DNA from: Gemmobacter fulvus | Lineage (GTDB): Bacteria; Pseudomonadota; Alphaproteobacteria; Rhodobacterales; Rhodobacteraceae | NCBI RefSeq assembly: GCF_018798885.1 | Contig: NZ_CP076361.1 | Location: 1,827,501-1,891,500, forward strand | Direction: 5' to 3' | DNA length: 64,000 bases | In this document: piece by piece, positions 54,813-64,000 of the stretch | Position numbering within the stretch: position 1 is the stretch's first letter | Layout: every line of letters starts with the position of its first letter | Notes under the pieces: generated by a model | Database searches by the model: none | Seen by the model: the letters and a program-made list of their open reading frames with translations, nothing else | What the model was told of the DNA's origin: nothing | Made by a program: the position numbers and the translations under genes

Positions 54813-55785
54813 CGGCTGGGTTTCAGCAGATCGAGCACGTCCTGCAAACCCATCTCGCGGCGGCCCGACAGGCCGTCGCGCACCGCGCACCACAGCAGCC
54901 GGAAAAACGCACCCCGGGTTTCGCCCTGCTTGAAGCCCCGCAGCGCCCATTTCGGCAGCACGATCAGCAAGGCTGGCCAGAACAGCCAGCCCGCCGCGCG
55001 CCGGTAAAGGAACAGCAGATTGCGGTGGTAGAAATAGGTTTTCCACACCGGGGTGAACTGCCCACTGGCGCTGAAGGTGGAGCAATCATGTTCAAAGCGC
55101 AGATCCGGGAAAAAGCCAATGCGCCCACCAGCACGGGTCAGGCCAAGCGTGTAAAGCCCGTCTTCGGCATAGACGAACAGCCGACCATCCGGGTAGCCGA
55201 CAAGGGCCACGGCCCGGCGCGACAGGAACAGGCCAACAAAAGACGCCCCATCCACGCTGCGCGGGCCGGGCAGGCTGTAATCGCCATCCGCCAGATGAAA
55301 GGCGGCGCGACCGCCCCCCGCAAAGGTGCGCAGGAAGATGCTCGGATGCCAGAACGGGTTCAGCACTGGCCGGTTCATGCCGCAGATCCGGCCATCGGGG
55401 TAATAGGCGGCCCCGGCCACCGCATCCCAGCCACTCAGATCCTTGGCCAGAAAGGCCGCAAGCGCGCCGGGTTCGGGCCGCGCATCATCGTCCATCACCA
55501 CGATCCAGTCGGGGTCATGGCTGGCAACGGCATGCCGCAGGCCCAGCTCGAACCCGCCCGCACCGCCCAGATTTGAATCGGGCAGCAGCAACTCAAGCCG
55601 CGGATCGGCAATCGCCGCCAGCAAGTCGCGCGTGCCATCGGACGAGCCATTGTCGATGACGATCAGCCGATCGATGGGTTCGGCCAACAGCCGCTCTACC
55701 GTCGGGCCGATCTGCGCGCGGCGGTTGAACGTCACCACCACGGCGCAAAGGCGTACGGGAGTCGCCGCGATCTGGCCCGGTTGCA

Positions 55786-55786
<1 letters not shown>
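54809..55786 (-). CDS. Family 2 glycosyltransferase (galactofuranosyltransferase-like)
   Basis: A 325-residue GT-A glycosyltransferase opening VVVTFNRRAQIGPTVERL with VIDNGSSDGT and the DXD-type motif VMDDDARPEPG. A hydrophobic segment near residue 275 (WLFWPALLIVLP) suggests membrane association. Its start overlaps the glf stop (TGATG), so galactofuranose transfer is the likely activity; GlfT2-like enzymes share this layout. Start 55786 ATG. Confidence 0.8.
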
Positions 55787-57659
<1,873 letters not shown>

Positions 57660-57663
<4 letters not shown>

Positions 57664-58955
57664 CCAACCTGACACCCCGCGAGATCGTCTCGGAGCTGGA
57701 CCGGTATATCATCGGACAGAATGATGCCAAACGGGCGGTGGCTGTCGCGCTGCGCAACCGCTGGCGGCGCAAGCAGCTTGGCGATGACCTGCGCGACGAG
57801 GTTTACCCGAAGAATATCCTGATGATCGGGCCGACCGGCGTCGGCAAGACCGAGATCAGCCGCCGGCTGGCCAAGCTGGCCCGTGCGCCGTTCCTGAAGG
57901 TTGAAGCCACCAAATTCACCGAAGTCGGTTATGTAGGCCGCGATGTGGACAGCATCATCCGCGATCTGGTCGATGCCGCGATGATCGAGACGCGCGAGAG
58001 GATGCGCGACGATGTCAGGGCAAAGGCCCTGCAAGCCGCCGAGGACCGGGTGATCGAAGCCATCGCCGGCAAGGATGCCCGCGAACAGACGCGCGAGATG
58101 TTTCGTGGCAAGCTGAAGCGGGGCGAGCTGGACCAGACCCTGATCGAACTGGATGTGCAGGACAGCCCCACCCCCTTGCCGATGATGGGCGGGCAGGGCA
58201 TGGAACTGCAGATGCAGGGCCTGCAAGACCTGTTCAAGGCCTTTGGCGGCCGCACCACCCGCAAACGGCTGACCGTGGCCGAAAGCTATGACATCCTGCT
58301 GGGGCAAGAGGCCGACAAGCTGCTGGACGACGAGGCGGTGAAAGCGGCGGCTCTGGAAGCCGTGCAGGAAAACGGCATCGTGTTTCTGGACGAAATCGAC
58401 AAGGTCTGCGCCCGCGCCGATGCACGCGGTGCCGATGTGTCACGCGAAGGGGTGCAGCGCGATCTGCTGCCGCTGATCGAGGGCACCACGGTATCGACCA
58501 AATACGGGCCGGTGAAAACCGATCACATCCTGTTCATTGCCTCGGGCGCGTTCCACATTGCCAAACCTTCGGATCTGCTGCCGGAATTGCAGGGACGCCT
58601 GCCGATCCGGGTGGAGTTGCAGGCGCTGACCGAAGGGGATTTTGTCCGCATCCTGACCGAAACCGACAATGCGCTGACCCGGCAATATGCGGCGCTGATG
58701 GCCACCGAGGCCGTGCAGGTGCGCTTTACCGAGGACGGAATCGCCGCCCTAGCCCGCATCGCGGCAGAGGTAAACGGCAGCGTGGAAAACATCGGCGCGC
58801 GCAGGCTTTATACCGTGCTGGAACGGGTATTCGAGGAACTGTCGTTCACCGCGCCCGATCGCGGCGGCGAAGAGGTTCTGGTGGATGCGGCCTTTGTTGA
58901 AACAAATGTCGGGGCGTTGGCACGTTCGGCGGATCTGAGCCGATACGTTTTGTGA
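57660..58955 (+). CDS. hslU: ATP-dependent protease ATPase subunit HslU
   Basis: A 431-residue AAA+ unfoldase with the opening [16 protein letters not shown], Walker [14 protein letters not shown], the pore motif [12 protein letters not shown] and Walker [15 protein letters not shown], ending SADLSRYVL. It feeds substrates to HslV. It has standard length and is coupled to hslV by ATGA. Confidence 0.98.
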
Positions 58956-59013
58956 ATCCACTTGGCGGCAGCCAGAAAATCGGCAATTCCTGTGGCAACA
59001 GAAGGAATGTGCC

Positions 59014-60132
59014 TTGTCCCGGTTTGCTCTTGTCCTGTGTCTTGTTGCCGCAGCTGCCTGCACACCACGCGGCGTGTTGACGATTTACCCGCCCGCCGCC
59101 GAAGTGGGCGCGGTGCAAGAGATTTTCGTGGGCACCACACGGGCCATCGACCCCGAGACCCGCAGCTTTGGGCGGGGTCGATCCGAAGTCGAACATTTCG
59201 CCCGGTTCGAGATTTCAGTTCCGCCAGACCGTGAACTTGGCGAGATCAGCTTTCCCAGACGCCATGGCAAGCCGGATCCGCAGAAAGACTTCCTGACGAC
59301 CGAGCAAGAGCTGCATGTCAGCGCCAAGGAGTTTCGCAGTGATCTGAGCACCGCCATGCGGGCACTGCCCCGGGGCAAGCGCGATGCGGTGATCTATGTC
59401 CATGGCTTCAACAACACCTTCTCCGAAGGGCTGTATCGCATTGCGCAGCTGAGCCATGATCTGGAAATGCCGGGCGTGACGCTGCATTATTCCTGGCCCT
59501 CGGCGGGCAATCCGCTGGGCTATGTGGCCGACCGCGATTCATCACTGTTTGCGCGCGACGGGCTGGAACGGCTGATGCAGGAGGTGGTGGCATCGGGGGC
59601 CGAGCGGATCGTGCTGGTGGCGCATTCGATGGGGTCCGCCCTGACGATGGAGGCCCTGCGCCAGATCGCCATCCGGGGTGATACCAACCTGATGCGCCGG
59701 ATGGCGGGCGTGATCCTGATTTCGCCCGATATTGACGTGGACGTGTTCCGCACCCAGGCCCGAACCTATGGCGCACTGCCGCAGCCCTTTCTGATCTTCG
59801 GCTCCAGCCGCGACACCTTGCTGGGCCTGTCGGCGCGGCTGACCGGACAGCCCGACCGGCTGGGCAATTTGCAGGACATCTCGAAAGTCGCGGACCTGAA
59901 TGTGACCTTCCTGAATACCGGCGCTTATTCCGAGGGGGCAGGCCATTTCAATCTGGGTGACAGCCCGGCGTTGCTGCAACTGATGCAGCGCATCGGCGAG
60001 GTGGACAGTGCCTTTGGCAGCGATCAGCGCGGCCGTGTCGGCCTGTTGCCCGGTGTGGTGCTGACGGTGCAAAGTGCCACGCAGATCGTTCTGGCCCCGG
60101 TGGGCGCCGTGGCGCAGGAGCTTTCGGAGTAA
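59014..60132 (+). CDS. Alpha/beta-hydrolase lipoprotein (DUF900 type)
   Basis: A 372-residue protein with a lipoprotein signal (LVLCLVAAAAC), an IFVGTTRAID segment and a hydrolase core with VIYVHGFNNTFSEG, the nucleophile motif VAHSMGSALTMEAL and ISPDIDVDVF. This is the COG4782/DUF900 esterase-like group of unknown substrate. The start is TTG at 59014, which is required to include the signal peptide and has AAGGA upstream. It follows hslU by 58 bases. Confidence 0.85.
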   Translation: MSRFALVLCLVAAAACTPRGVLTIYPPAAEVGAVQEIFVGTTRAIDPETRSFGRGRSEVEHFARFEISVPPDRELGEISFPRRHGKPDPQKDFLTTEQELHVSAKEFRSDLSTAMRALPRGKRDAVIYVHGFNNTFSEGLYRIAQLSHDLEMPGVTLHYSWPSAGNPLGYVADRDSSLFARDGLERLMQEVVASGAERIVLVAHSMGSALTMEALRQIAIRGDTNLMRRMAGVILISPDIDVDVFRTQARTYGALPQPFLIFGSSRDTLLGLSARLTGQPDRLGNLQDISKVADLNVTFLNTGAYSEGAGHFNLGDSPALLQLMQRIGEVDSAFGSDQRGRVGLLPGVVLTVQSATQIVLAPVGAVAQELSE

Positions 60133-60139
60133 CCTCTGC

Positions 60140-60739
60140 CTACCGCGCCCGGCGCAGATAGACGTAATAGGCGCCGGCGCCGCCATGTTTCAGATGCGCT
60201 TCGGTGATTTGCAGGATGCAGGGGCCAAGCGGCGGCATATGGAGCCATTGCGGCACCTGATGTTTCAACACGCCATAGCGCTGCGGGATCGGGCCGAAAT
60301 CCGGGCCTTGCTTGCCCTTGCCGGTGATGACCAGCACCAGCCGCAACCCGCCGGACCAGCTGTTGAGGATAAAGCGGATCAGTTCGGGGTGGGCTTCGGC
60401 CACGGTCATGCCATGCAGATCAAGCCGCGCTTCGGGGGTCAGTTTGCCGCGCGACATGCGGTCATAATTCTTGCGGTCCATCTGCACCGGGGCCGTGGCA
60501 AGGCGTTCCGCCAGCGGTGGCAGAATGTCCAGCTGCGGCTTGTGCGTGACATGCTGCCCCACGCGAAACCGGCCATAGCTGGGCACCGGTGCTGTTGGCT
60601 GCGGATCAGGGGCAGGCTGGGGAACCGATGGTTCGGCAGATTTGCGATGAAAAGCCGGGGCGTGCATTGGCCGCGCCGTGCGCGCGACGGCATGCCAGAG
60701 ATCCTGTTCATCGGGGCGGAGCGTGCGGCGGCGGCTCAT
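60140..60739 (-). CDS. Smr-domain protein
   Basis: A 199-residue protein with a basic, proline-rich N-terminal half and a C-terminal Smr domain carrying LDLHGMTVAEAHPEL and the signature VITGKGKQG. Smr domains are nucleases or nucleic acid binders related to the MutS2 C-terminus. It lies 6 bases after mltA on the same strand and is convergent with the hydrolase gene. Confidence 0.88.
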   Translation of the reverse strand: MSRRRTLRPDEQDLWHAVARTARPMHAPAFHRKSAEPSVPQPAPDPQPTAPVPSYGRFRVGQHVTHKPQLDILPPLAERLATAPVQMDRKNYDRMSRGKLTPEARLDLHGMTVAEAHPELIRFILNSWSGGLRLVLVITGKGKQGPDFGPIPQRYGVLKHQVPQWLHMPPLGPCILQITEAHLKHGGAGAYYVYLRRAR

Positions 60740-60745
60740 GGGCGG

Positions 60746-61786
60746 TCAGCCGTCGGGCATCATGGCATAGGCCTGATCTATCGGCAGCAGAACAACCATA
60801 CGCCCGCCATCCTTGATCGTGCCCGCCGCCTCGCCTGCGGCATCGCCGGTGCCATAAAAGATGTCAGCCCGTTGCGCCCCCTTGATCGCGCCGCCGGTAT
60901 CCTGCGCCACCATCAGCCGGTGCATCGGGTCGCGCCCTGCCTTTTCGATCCAGATCGGGGCGCCCAGCGGATTATGGGCCGGATCAACCGCAAGCGAGCG
61001 CAGCGTGGTGATGGAGCGTCCCATTGCACCGATCGGCCCCTTATGGGCCGGAAGATCCGGCAGCTTGCGGAAGAACACATAAGACGGGTTGGTTTCCAGC
61101 AGCGCATGGCCGGGGCCAGGATTGCTGCGCACCCAATGGCGGATCGTCTGCGCCGAAACCTGATCCGGGGTATGGGTGCCCCGACGCACCATCTCTTGTC
61201 CGACCGAGCGGTATGGATGGCCGTTCTTGCCCGCATACCCCACACGCATCACCCGGCCATCCGGCATACGGATCCGGCCAGAGCCCTGGATATGCAGAAA
61301 AAACACCTCCACTGGATCTTCCAGCCAGGCCAGTTCCAACCCGCGCCCGCGCAGGATGCCGCCTTCAATCACCGCGCGGGAATGCCACACCGTGCCATTC
61401 TGCAATTCCGGCGGCTTGGCATAGATCGGATAGGCAAAGCGCGGCGTGCGGAAGGGTGATCCGTTCAGTTCCGGCTCAAAATAGCCGGTAAACAGCGCAG
61501 GCGGATTGCCGATGATGAGCGGGCGGAAGAACAGTTCAAAAAACGCCCGCGCCGATTGCGGGCTGTCGCCTGCATCGGCGGCCAAGGCACAAAGCGGCCC
61601 CCATTCGGGGGCCTTGAGCAGGGAACAGGTTTCCTGAAACGCAATCAGCGCCTCGCGCTGATCATCCTCGGCCCAGCCCTCCAGCTCTTCAAAGCTCAGA
61701 ACCTGCGCAGGCGCGCTCATGGCGCAACAGAGCCAGACAGCCGCCGCGCTGGCACCAAGGCCAAATCTGCGAAGCGCGGCACGCAT
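60746..61786 (-). CDS. mltA: Membrane-bound lytic murein transglycosylase A
   Basis: A 346-residue MltA with an N-terminal export signal (GLGASAAAVWLCCAMSAPAQ), an MltA barrel domain (GYFEPELNGSPFRTPRFAYP) and a 3D domain at the C-terminus (VAQDTGGAIKGAQRADIFYG). It cleaves peptidoglycan to anhydro-muropeptides. The start at 61786 overlaps the timA stop as TGATG. Confidence 0.93.
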   Translation of the reverse strand: MRAALRRFGLGASAAAVWLCCAMSAPAQVLSFEELEGWAEDDQREALIAFQETCSLLKAPEWGPLCALAADAGDSPQSARAFFELFFRPLIIGNPPALFTGYFEPELNGSPFRTPRFAYPIYAKPPELQNGTVWHSRAVIEGGILRGRGLELAWLEDPVEVFFLHIQGSGRIRMPDGRVMRVGYAGKNGHPYRSVGQEMVRRGTHTPDQVSAQTIRHWVRSNPGPGHALLETNPSYVFFRKLPDLPAHKGPIGAMGRSITTLRSLAVDPAHNPLGAPIWIEKAGRDPMHRLMVAQDTGGAIKGAQRADIFYGTGDAAGEAAGTIKDGGRMVVLLPIDQAYAMMPDG

Positions 61787-62442
61787 CACTCCCCTGTGGC
61801 GACAAGCTGCCAGTTGGGATCGGCAGCACCCATGACCCGTGCGAAGGTCCAGACATCGCGCTGGCGCTTGCCTTCGGTCGGGCTGCCTTCGATCACATCA
61901 CCCGCCTTGTTGCGCACGACGGTCGTCAGCTCGCCGGTAAAGCGCACCGAGACTTCGGCCTCGCGCGTGGCGTCATCAAAGGTCGCGTCATGCAGCGCCA
62001 TTTCGCGGATACCGACAAAATTGGCCTCGACCGTCAGCCCCTGCTCTTCGCGCGCCTGCACCGCAGCGGCAAAGCTGTCATAGACATCCTGCGACAGGAA
62101 CGGGCGGATGGCAGCAATGTCGCCCCGCTCGAACGCCATCAGGATCATCTCATAGGCACCGCGCGCGCCTTGCAGGAAGGTATTCACCGAAAAATCCGGC
62201 TCGACCTGCTTCATCGCGGCCAAGGCCCGGGCAGTGGGGCTGCCATCGGCGGCGTGATCGGTGATGTCACGATCCGGGCCGCCTTCGATCACTTCGAAGC
62301 CACGGGGCACGGGTTTCTTGACCTCGTCCGCCAGCGGCGGCTTCTCGAAGCCTTCCCGCGTGCCCAGAACACTGCGCAGCTTGAGAATGAGGAATACAGC
62401 GATCCCGGCAAGCACAAGAAGTTGGATCAACGCATTGTTCAT
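61786..62442 (-). CDS. Tim44-domain protein (TimA-like)
   Basis: A 218-residue protein with one N-terminal membrane helix (LIQLLVLAGIAVFLILKL) and a Tim44-like C-terminal domain (FLQGARGAYEMILMAFERGD). Alphaproteobacterial TimA is a relative of the mitochondrial import motor component. Start 62442 follows GAGG; the frame extends to 62481 without support. It is coupled to mltA and divergent from fxsA. Confidence 0.88.
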   Translation of the reverse strand: MNNALIQLLVLAGIAVFLILKLRSVLGTREGFEKPPLADEVKKPVPRGFEVIEGGPDRDITDHAADGSPTARALAAMKQVEPDFSVNTFLQGARGAYEMILMAFERGDIAAIRPFLSQDVYDSFAAAVQAREEQGLTVEANFVGIREMALHDATFDDATREAEVSVRFTGELTTVVRNKAGDVIEGSPTEGKRQRDVWTFARVMGAADPNWQLVATGE

Positions 62443-62507
62443 TCGGACCTCAGCAGCAAAGATGGGGTTGGTTTCAAGCACCTTTCGTTCCTATGTAGGG
62501 AAGGGGT

Positions 62508-62521
62508 GTGGACAAGTCCAC
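62508..62521. promoter_or_regulatory. Palindrome between timA and fxsA
   Basis: GTGGACAAGTCCAC is a perfect 14-base palindrome in the 115-base divergent gap, 37 bases before the fxsA start. It may be an operator or the stem of a small hairpin in the fxsA leader. Confidence 0.3.
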
Positions 62522-62557
62522 CGCCTGACACAGAGTTGTTGCGGGGGAGAAGCAAAG

Positions 62558-63034
62558 ATGCGGCTGTTTGGCCCGTTTGTTGTATTGATGCTGGTTGAAA
62601 TTGCACTGTTCATCACGCTGGGCGGATGGATGGGGCTGTGGCTGTCGCTTGCGGTGATTTTCGGCACCGCCTTTCTGGGGGCCGCCCTGCTGCGCGCCCA
62701 GAGTCAGCGCATGGCGCTGGATCTCAGGGCCGCGATGGAGCGGATGTCCAGCCCGCTGTCGCCGATGGCGCATCACGCGCTGATCCTGTTTGCCGGGATC
62801 CTGCTGATCCTGCCCGGATTTCTGGGCGACACCATCGGGCTTCTGCTGCTGATCCCGCCGTTGCGCCGGGGGCTGATTGCCCTGCTGGCGCGGTATGTGC
62901 CGCAGCCGCCGCGCGATGGGTTTGGCACGCATCCGGGGGCGCGGCCCGACGTGGTGATTGATGCCGAATTCATCGAGCTGGACGATACAGCAGCCCCACC
63001 CCGCAGCGGCCCCTCGGGCTGGACACGCCATTGA
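62558..63034 (+). CDS. fxsA: FxsA-family membrane protein
   Basis: A 158-residue membrane protein with the FxsA opening RLFGPFVVLMLVEIALFITL, the family segment LILFAGILLILPGFLGDTIG and a polar C-terminal tail with DVVIDAEF. Its biochemical role is unclear; E. coli FxsA affects phage exclusion. Start 62558 follows GGGGGAG. Confidence 0.9.
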   Translation: MRLFGPFVVLMLVEIALFITLGGWMGLWLSLAVIFGTAFLGAALLRAQSQRMALDLRAAMERMSSPLSPMAHHALILFAGILLILPGFLGDTIGLLLLIPPLRRGLIALLARYVPQPPRDGFGTHPGARPDVVIDAEFIELDDTAAPPRSGPSGWTRH

Positions 63035-63103
63035 GCGAGGCCTGAACTGCTGCTAGACAGAGGGCAGTAATCTTGGCCAATGCCATTTCAGCAGGAGGAA
63101 CAG

Positions 63104-63610
63104 ATGACCGAGGCCAATGGCGCAACGCCAACCGCAGCCCCGCAAGTGAAGATGAGCGTTCTTGCGCAATATGTGCGGGATATGTCGTTCGAAAACATGG
63201 TCGCCCAGAAAGGGCTGACCTCGGGTGAAGTGCAGCCTGACATTCAGGTTGCCGTCAGCCTCGACGCCCGGAAACGGGCCGTGGAGCATCAATATGAAGT
63301 GATCAACAAGTTCCGCATCACATCGAAGAACAAGGCGACGGGCGACACCCTGTTCCTGATGGAAGTGGATTATGGCGGCGTCTTTCATGTGGAAGGCGTG
63401 CCGGAAGAGCAACTGCACCCCTTCCTGCTGATCGAATGCCCGCGGATGCTGTTCCCGTTTGTGCGCCGCATCATTTCGGACGTGACGCGCGATGGCGGCT
63501 TCCCGCCGCTGAACATCGACACTGTGGATTATCTGGCGCTGTATCGTCAGGAGCTGGCCCGCCGGTCGCAAGTGCAGCCTGCCGCAACCCAGCCCGAAAC
63601 CGTACAGTGA
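63104..63610 (+). CDS. secB: Protein-export chaperone SecB
   Basis: A 168-residue SecB with the KMSVLAQYVRDMSFEN start, FRITSKNKATGDTLFLMEVD-like central strand and the conserved FPFVRRIISDVTRDGGFPPL segment. It holds preproteins unfolded for SecA. It has a strong AGGAGG site. Its stop abuts the convergent dnaQ stop. Confidence 0.97.
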   Translation: MTEANGATPTAAPQVKMSVLAQYVRDMSFENMVAQKGLTSGEVQPDIQVAVSLDARKRAVEHQYEVINKFRITSKNKATGDTLFLMEVDYGGVFHVEGVPEEQLHPFLLIECPRMLFPFVRRIISDVTRDGGFPPLNIDTVDYLALYRQELARRSQVQPAATQPETVQ

Positions 63611-64000
63611 TCAGCCGCGTTTGAGCCAGATCGCGCCGTCGCCCATCTTTGCCACAAAGGCAGCATGGGCGGCGGCTTCTTCCTCAGTCAGACGTGAGGG
63701 CAACGGCACCGGGCGCGGACGGGGACGCCAATCTGTTTCGGCCTGCACAGTGCCTTTTTGCGGCTGGGTCTGGGCCGTCGCCAAGGCGAAATCAGGCTGA
63801 CGACCGCCGATCAGCTCCAGATACACCTCCGCCAGAATTTCACTGTCCAGCAAGGCACCGTGTTTTTCGCGCGCCGAATTGTCGACGCCAAACCGGCGGC
63901 ACAAGGCATCGAGCGAGGCCGGAGAACCGGGGAACTTCTTGCGCGCGATCATCACCGTATCAATCGCGCGGTCATTGGGCAGCGTGGGAAAGCCCGCCAC
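63611..64000 (-). CDS. dnaQ: DNA polymerase III epsilon subunit DnaQ, 5' end missing
   Basis: The C-terminal 129 residues of DnaQ, cut by the window end. The segment ARKKFPGSPASLDALCRRFG and the Exo III motif EKHGALLDSEILAEVYLEL, with catalytic histidine and aspartate, are visible, followed by a variable tail. It is the proofreading exonuclease of the replicative polymerase. The true start lies beyond base 64000. Confidence 0.92.
   Translation of the reverse strand: MAGFPTLPNDRAIDTVMIARKKFPGSPASLDALCRRFGVDNSAREKHGALLDSEILAEVYLELIGGRQPDFALATAQTQPQKGTVQAETDWRPRPRPVPLPSRLTEEEAAAHAAFVAKMGDGAIWLKRG

Overview
This is a 64 kb stretch of a GC-rich alphaproteobacterial chromosome, almost certainly from the Rhodobacterales (Rhodobacteraceae). 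The basis is a malyl-CoA lyase/malate thiokinase module, a Rhodobacteraceae-style flagellar cluster with CtrA-like half-sites, urease with HupE/UreJ, and the order hslV-hslU ... smr-mltA-timA | fxsA-secB | dnaQ. Gene density is very high, most operon neighbours overlap by 1-11 bases, and no gene-free gap exceeds 300 bases. I saw no rRNA, tRNA, CRISPR, insertion sequence or prophage.

Layout. (1) 0-1.3 kb: a DUF475/TerC-like membrane protein behind a leader that can fold into several mutually exclusive structures. (2) 1.3-7.2 kb: a partial serine-cycle operon (sgaA-mcl-mtkA-mtkB) divergent from an XRE/ScfR-type regulator. (3) 7.2-14.9 kb: flagellar genes, with a minus-strand operon (fliL, a small membrane protein, a MotE-like protein, motA, a large TPR-like protein) divergent from fliF-fliH-fliN-fliP. 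fliP carries a one-base frameshift. (4) 14.9-23.8 kb: secreted MsrA, a small alanine/methionine-rich protein, an OYE-type flavin oxidoreductase, and a complete urease operon (ureD-A-hupE-B-C-E-F-G) with a candidate 54-codon gene on the opposite strand. (5) 23.9-29.7 kb: flagellar genes again (motB, flgE-flgK-flgL-flgI). (6) 29.8-32.6 kb: a 3-hydroxyacyl-CoA dehydrogenase and an RTX-type secreted protein. (7) 32.8-36.3 kb: a YnjBCD-like ABC importer. (8) 36.4-44.6 kb: a BapA-type adhesin with 99 consecutive Gly-Asp dipeptides, followed by its own TolC/ABC/HlyD type I secretion genes. (9) 44.9-54.8 kb: a divergent amino-sugar locus. One arm has a MurQ-like etherase, an ABC sugar importer and a Gfo/Idh/MocA oxidoreductase; the other has a BadF-type kinase, a GntR regulator, a NagB-II-like SIS deaminase and NagA. 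Two near-identical operator-like sequences sit in mirror positions between the arms. (10) 54.8-56.9 kb: a galactofuranose gene pair. (11) 57.1-64 kb: housekeeping genes.

How the parts work together. Region 2 would split malate into glyoxylate and acetyl-CoA and aminate the glyoxylate. Region 9 would import an N-acetylated amino sugar (GlcNAc and/or MurNAc), phosphorylate it, remove the lactyl ether, deacetylate it and deaminate it to fructose-6-phosphate. Region 8 is a self-contained adhesin secretion unit. The main points for a second look are the amino-sugar locus and its paired operators, the (Gly-Asp)99 adhesin, the DUF475 leader, the fliP frameshift, and the urease block sitting between two flagellar blocks.
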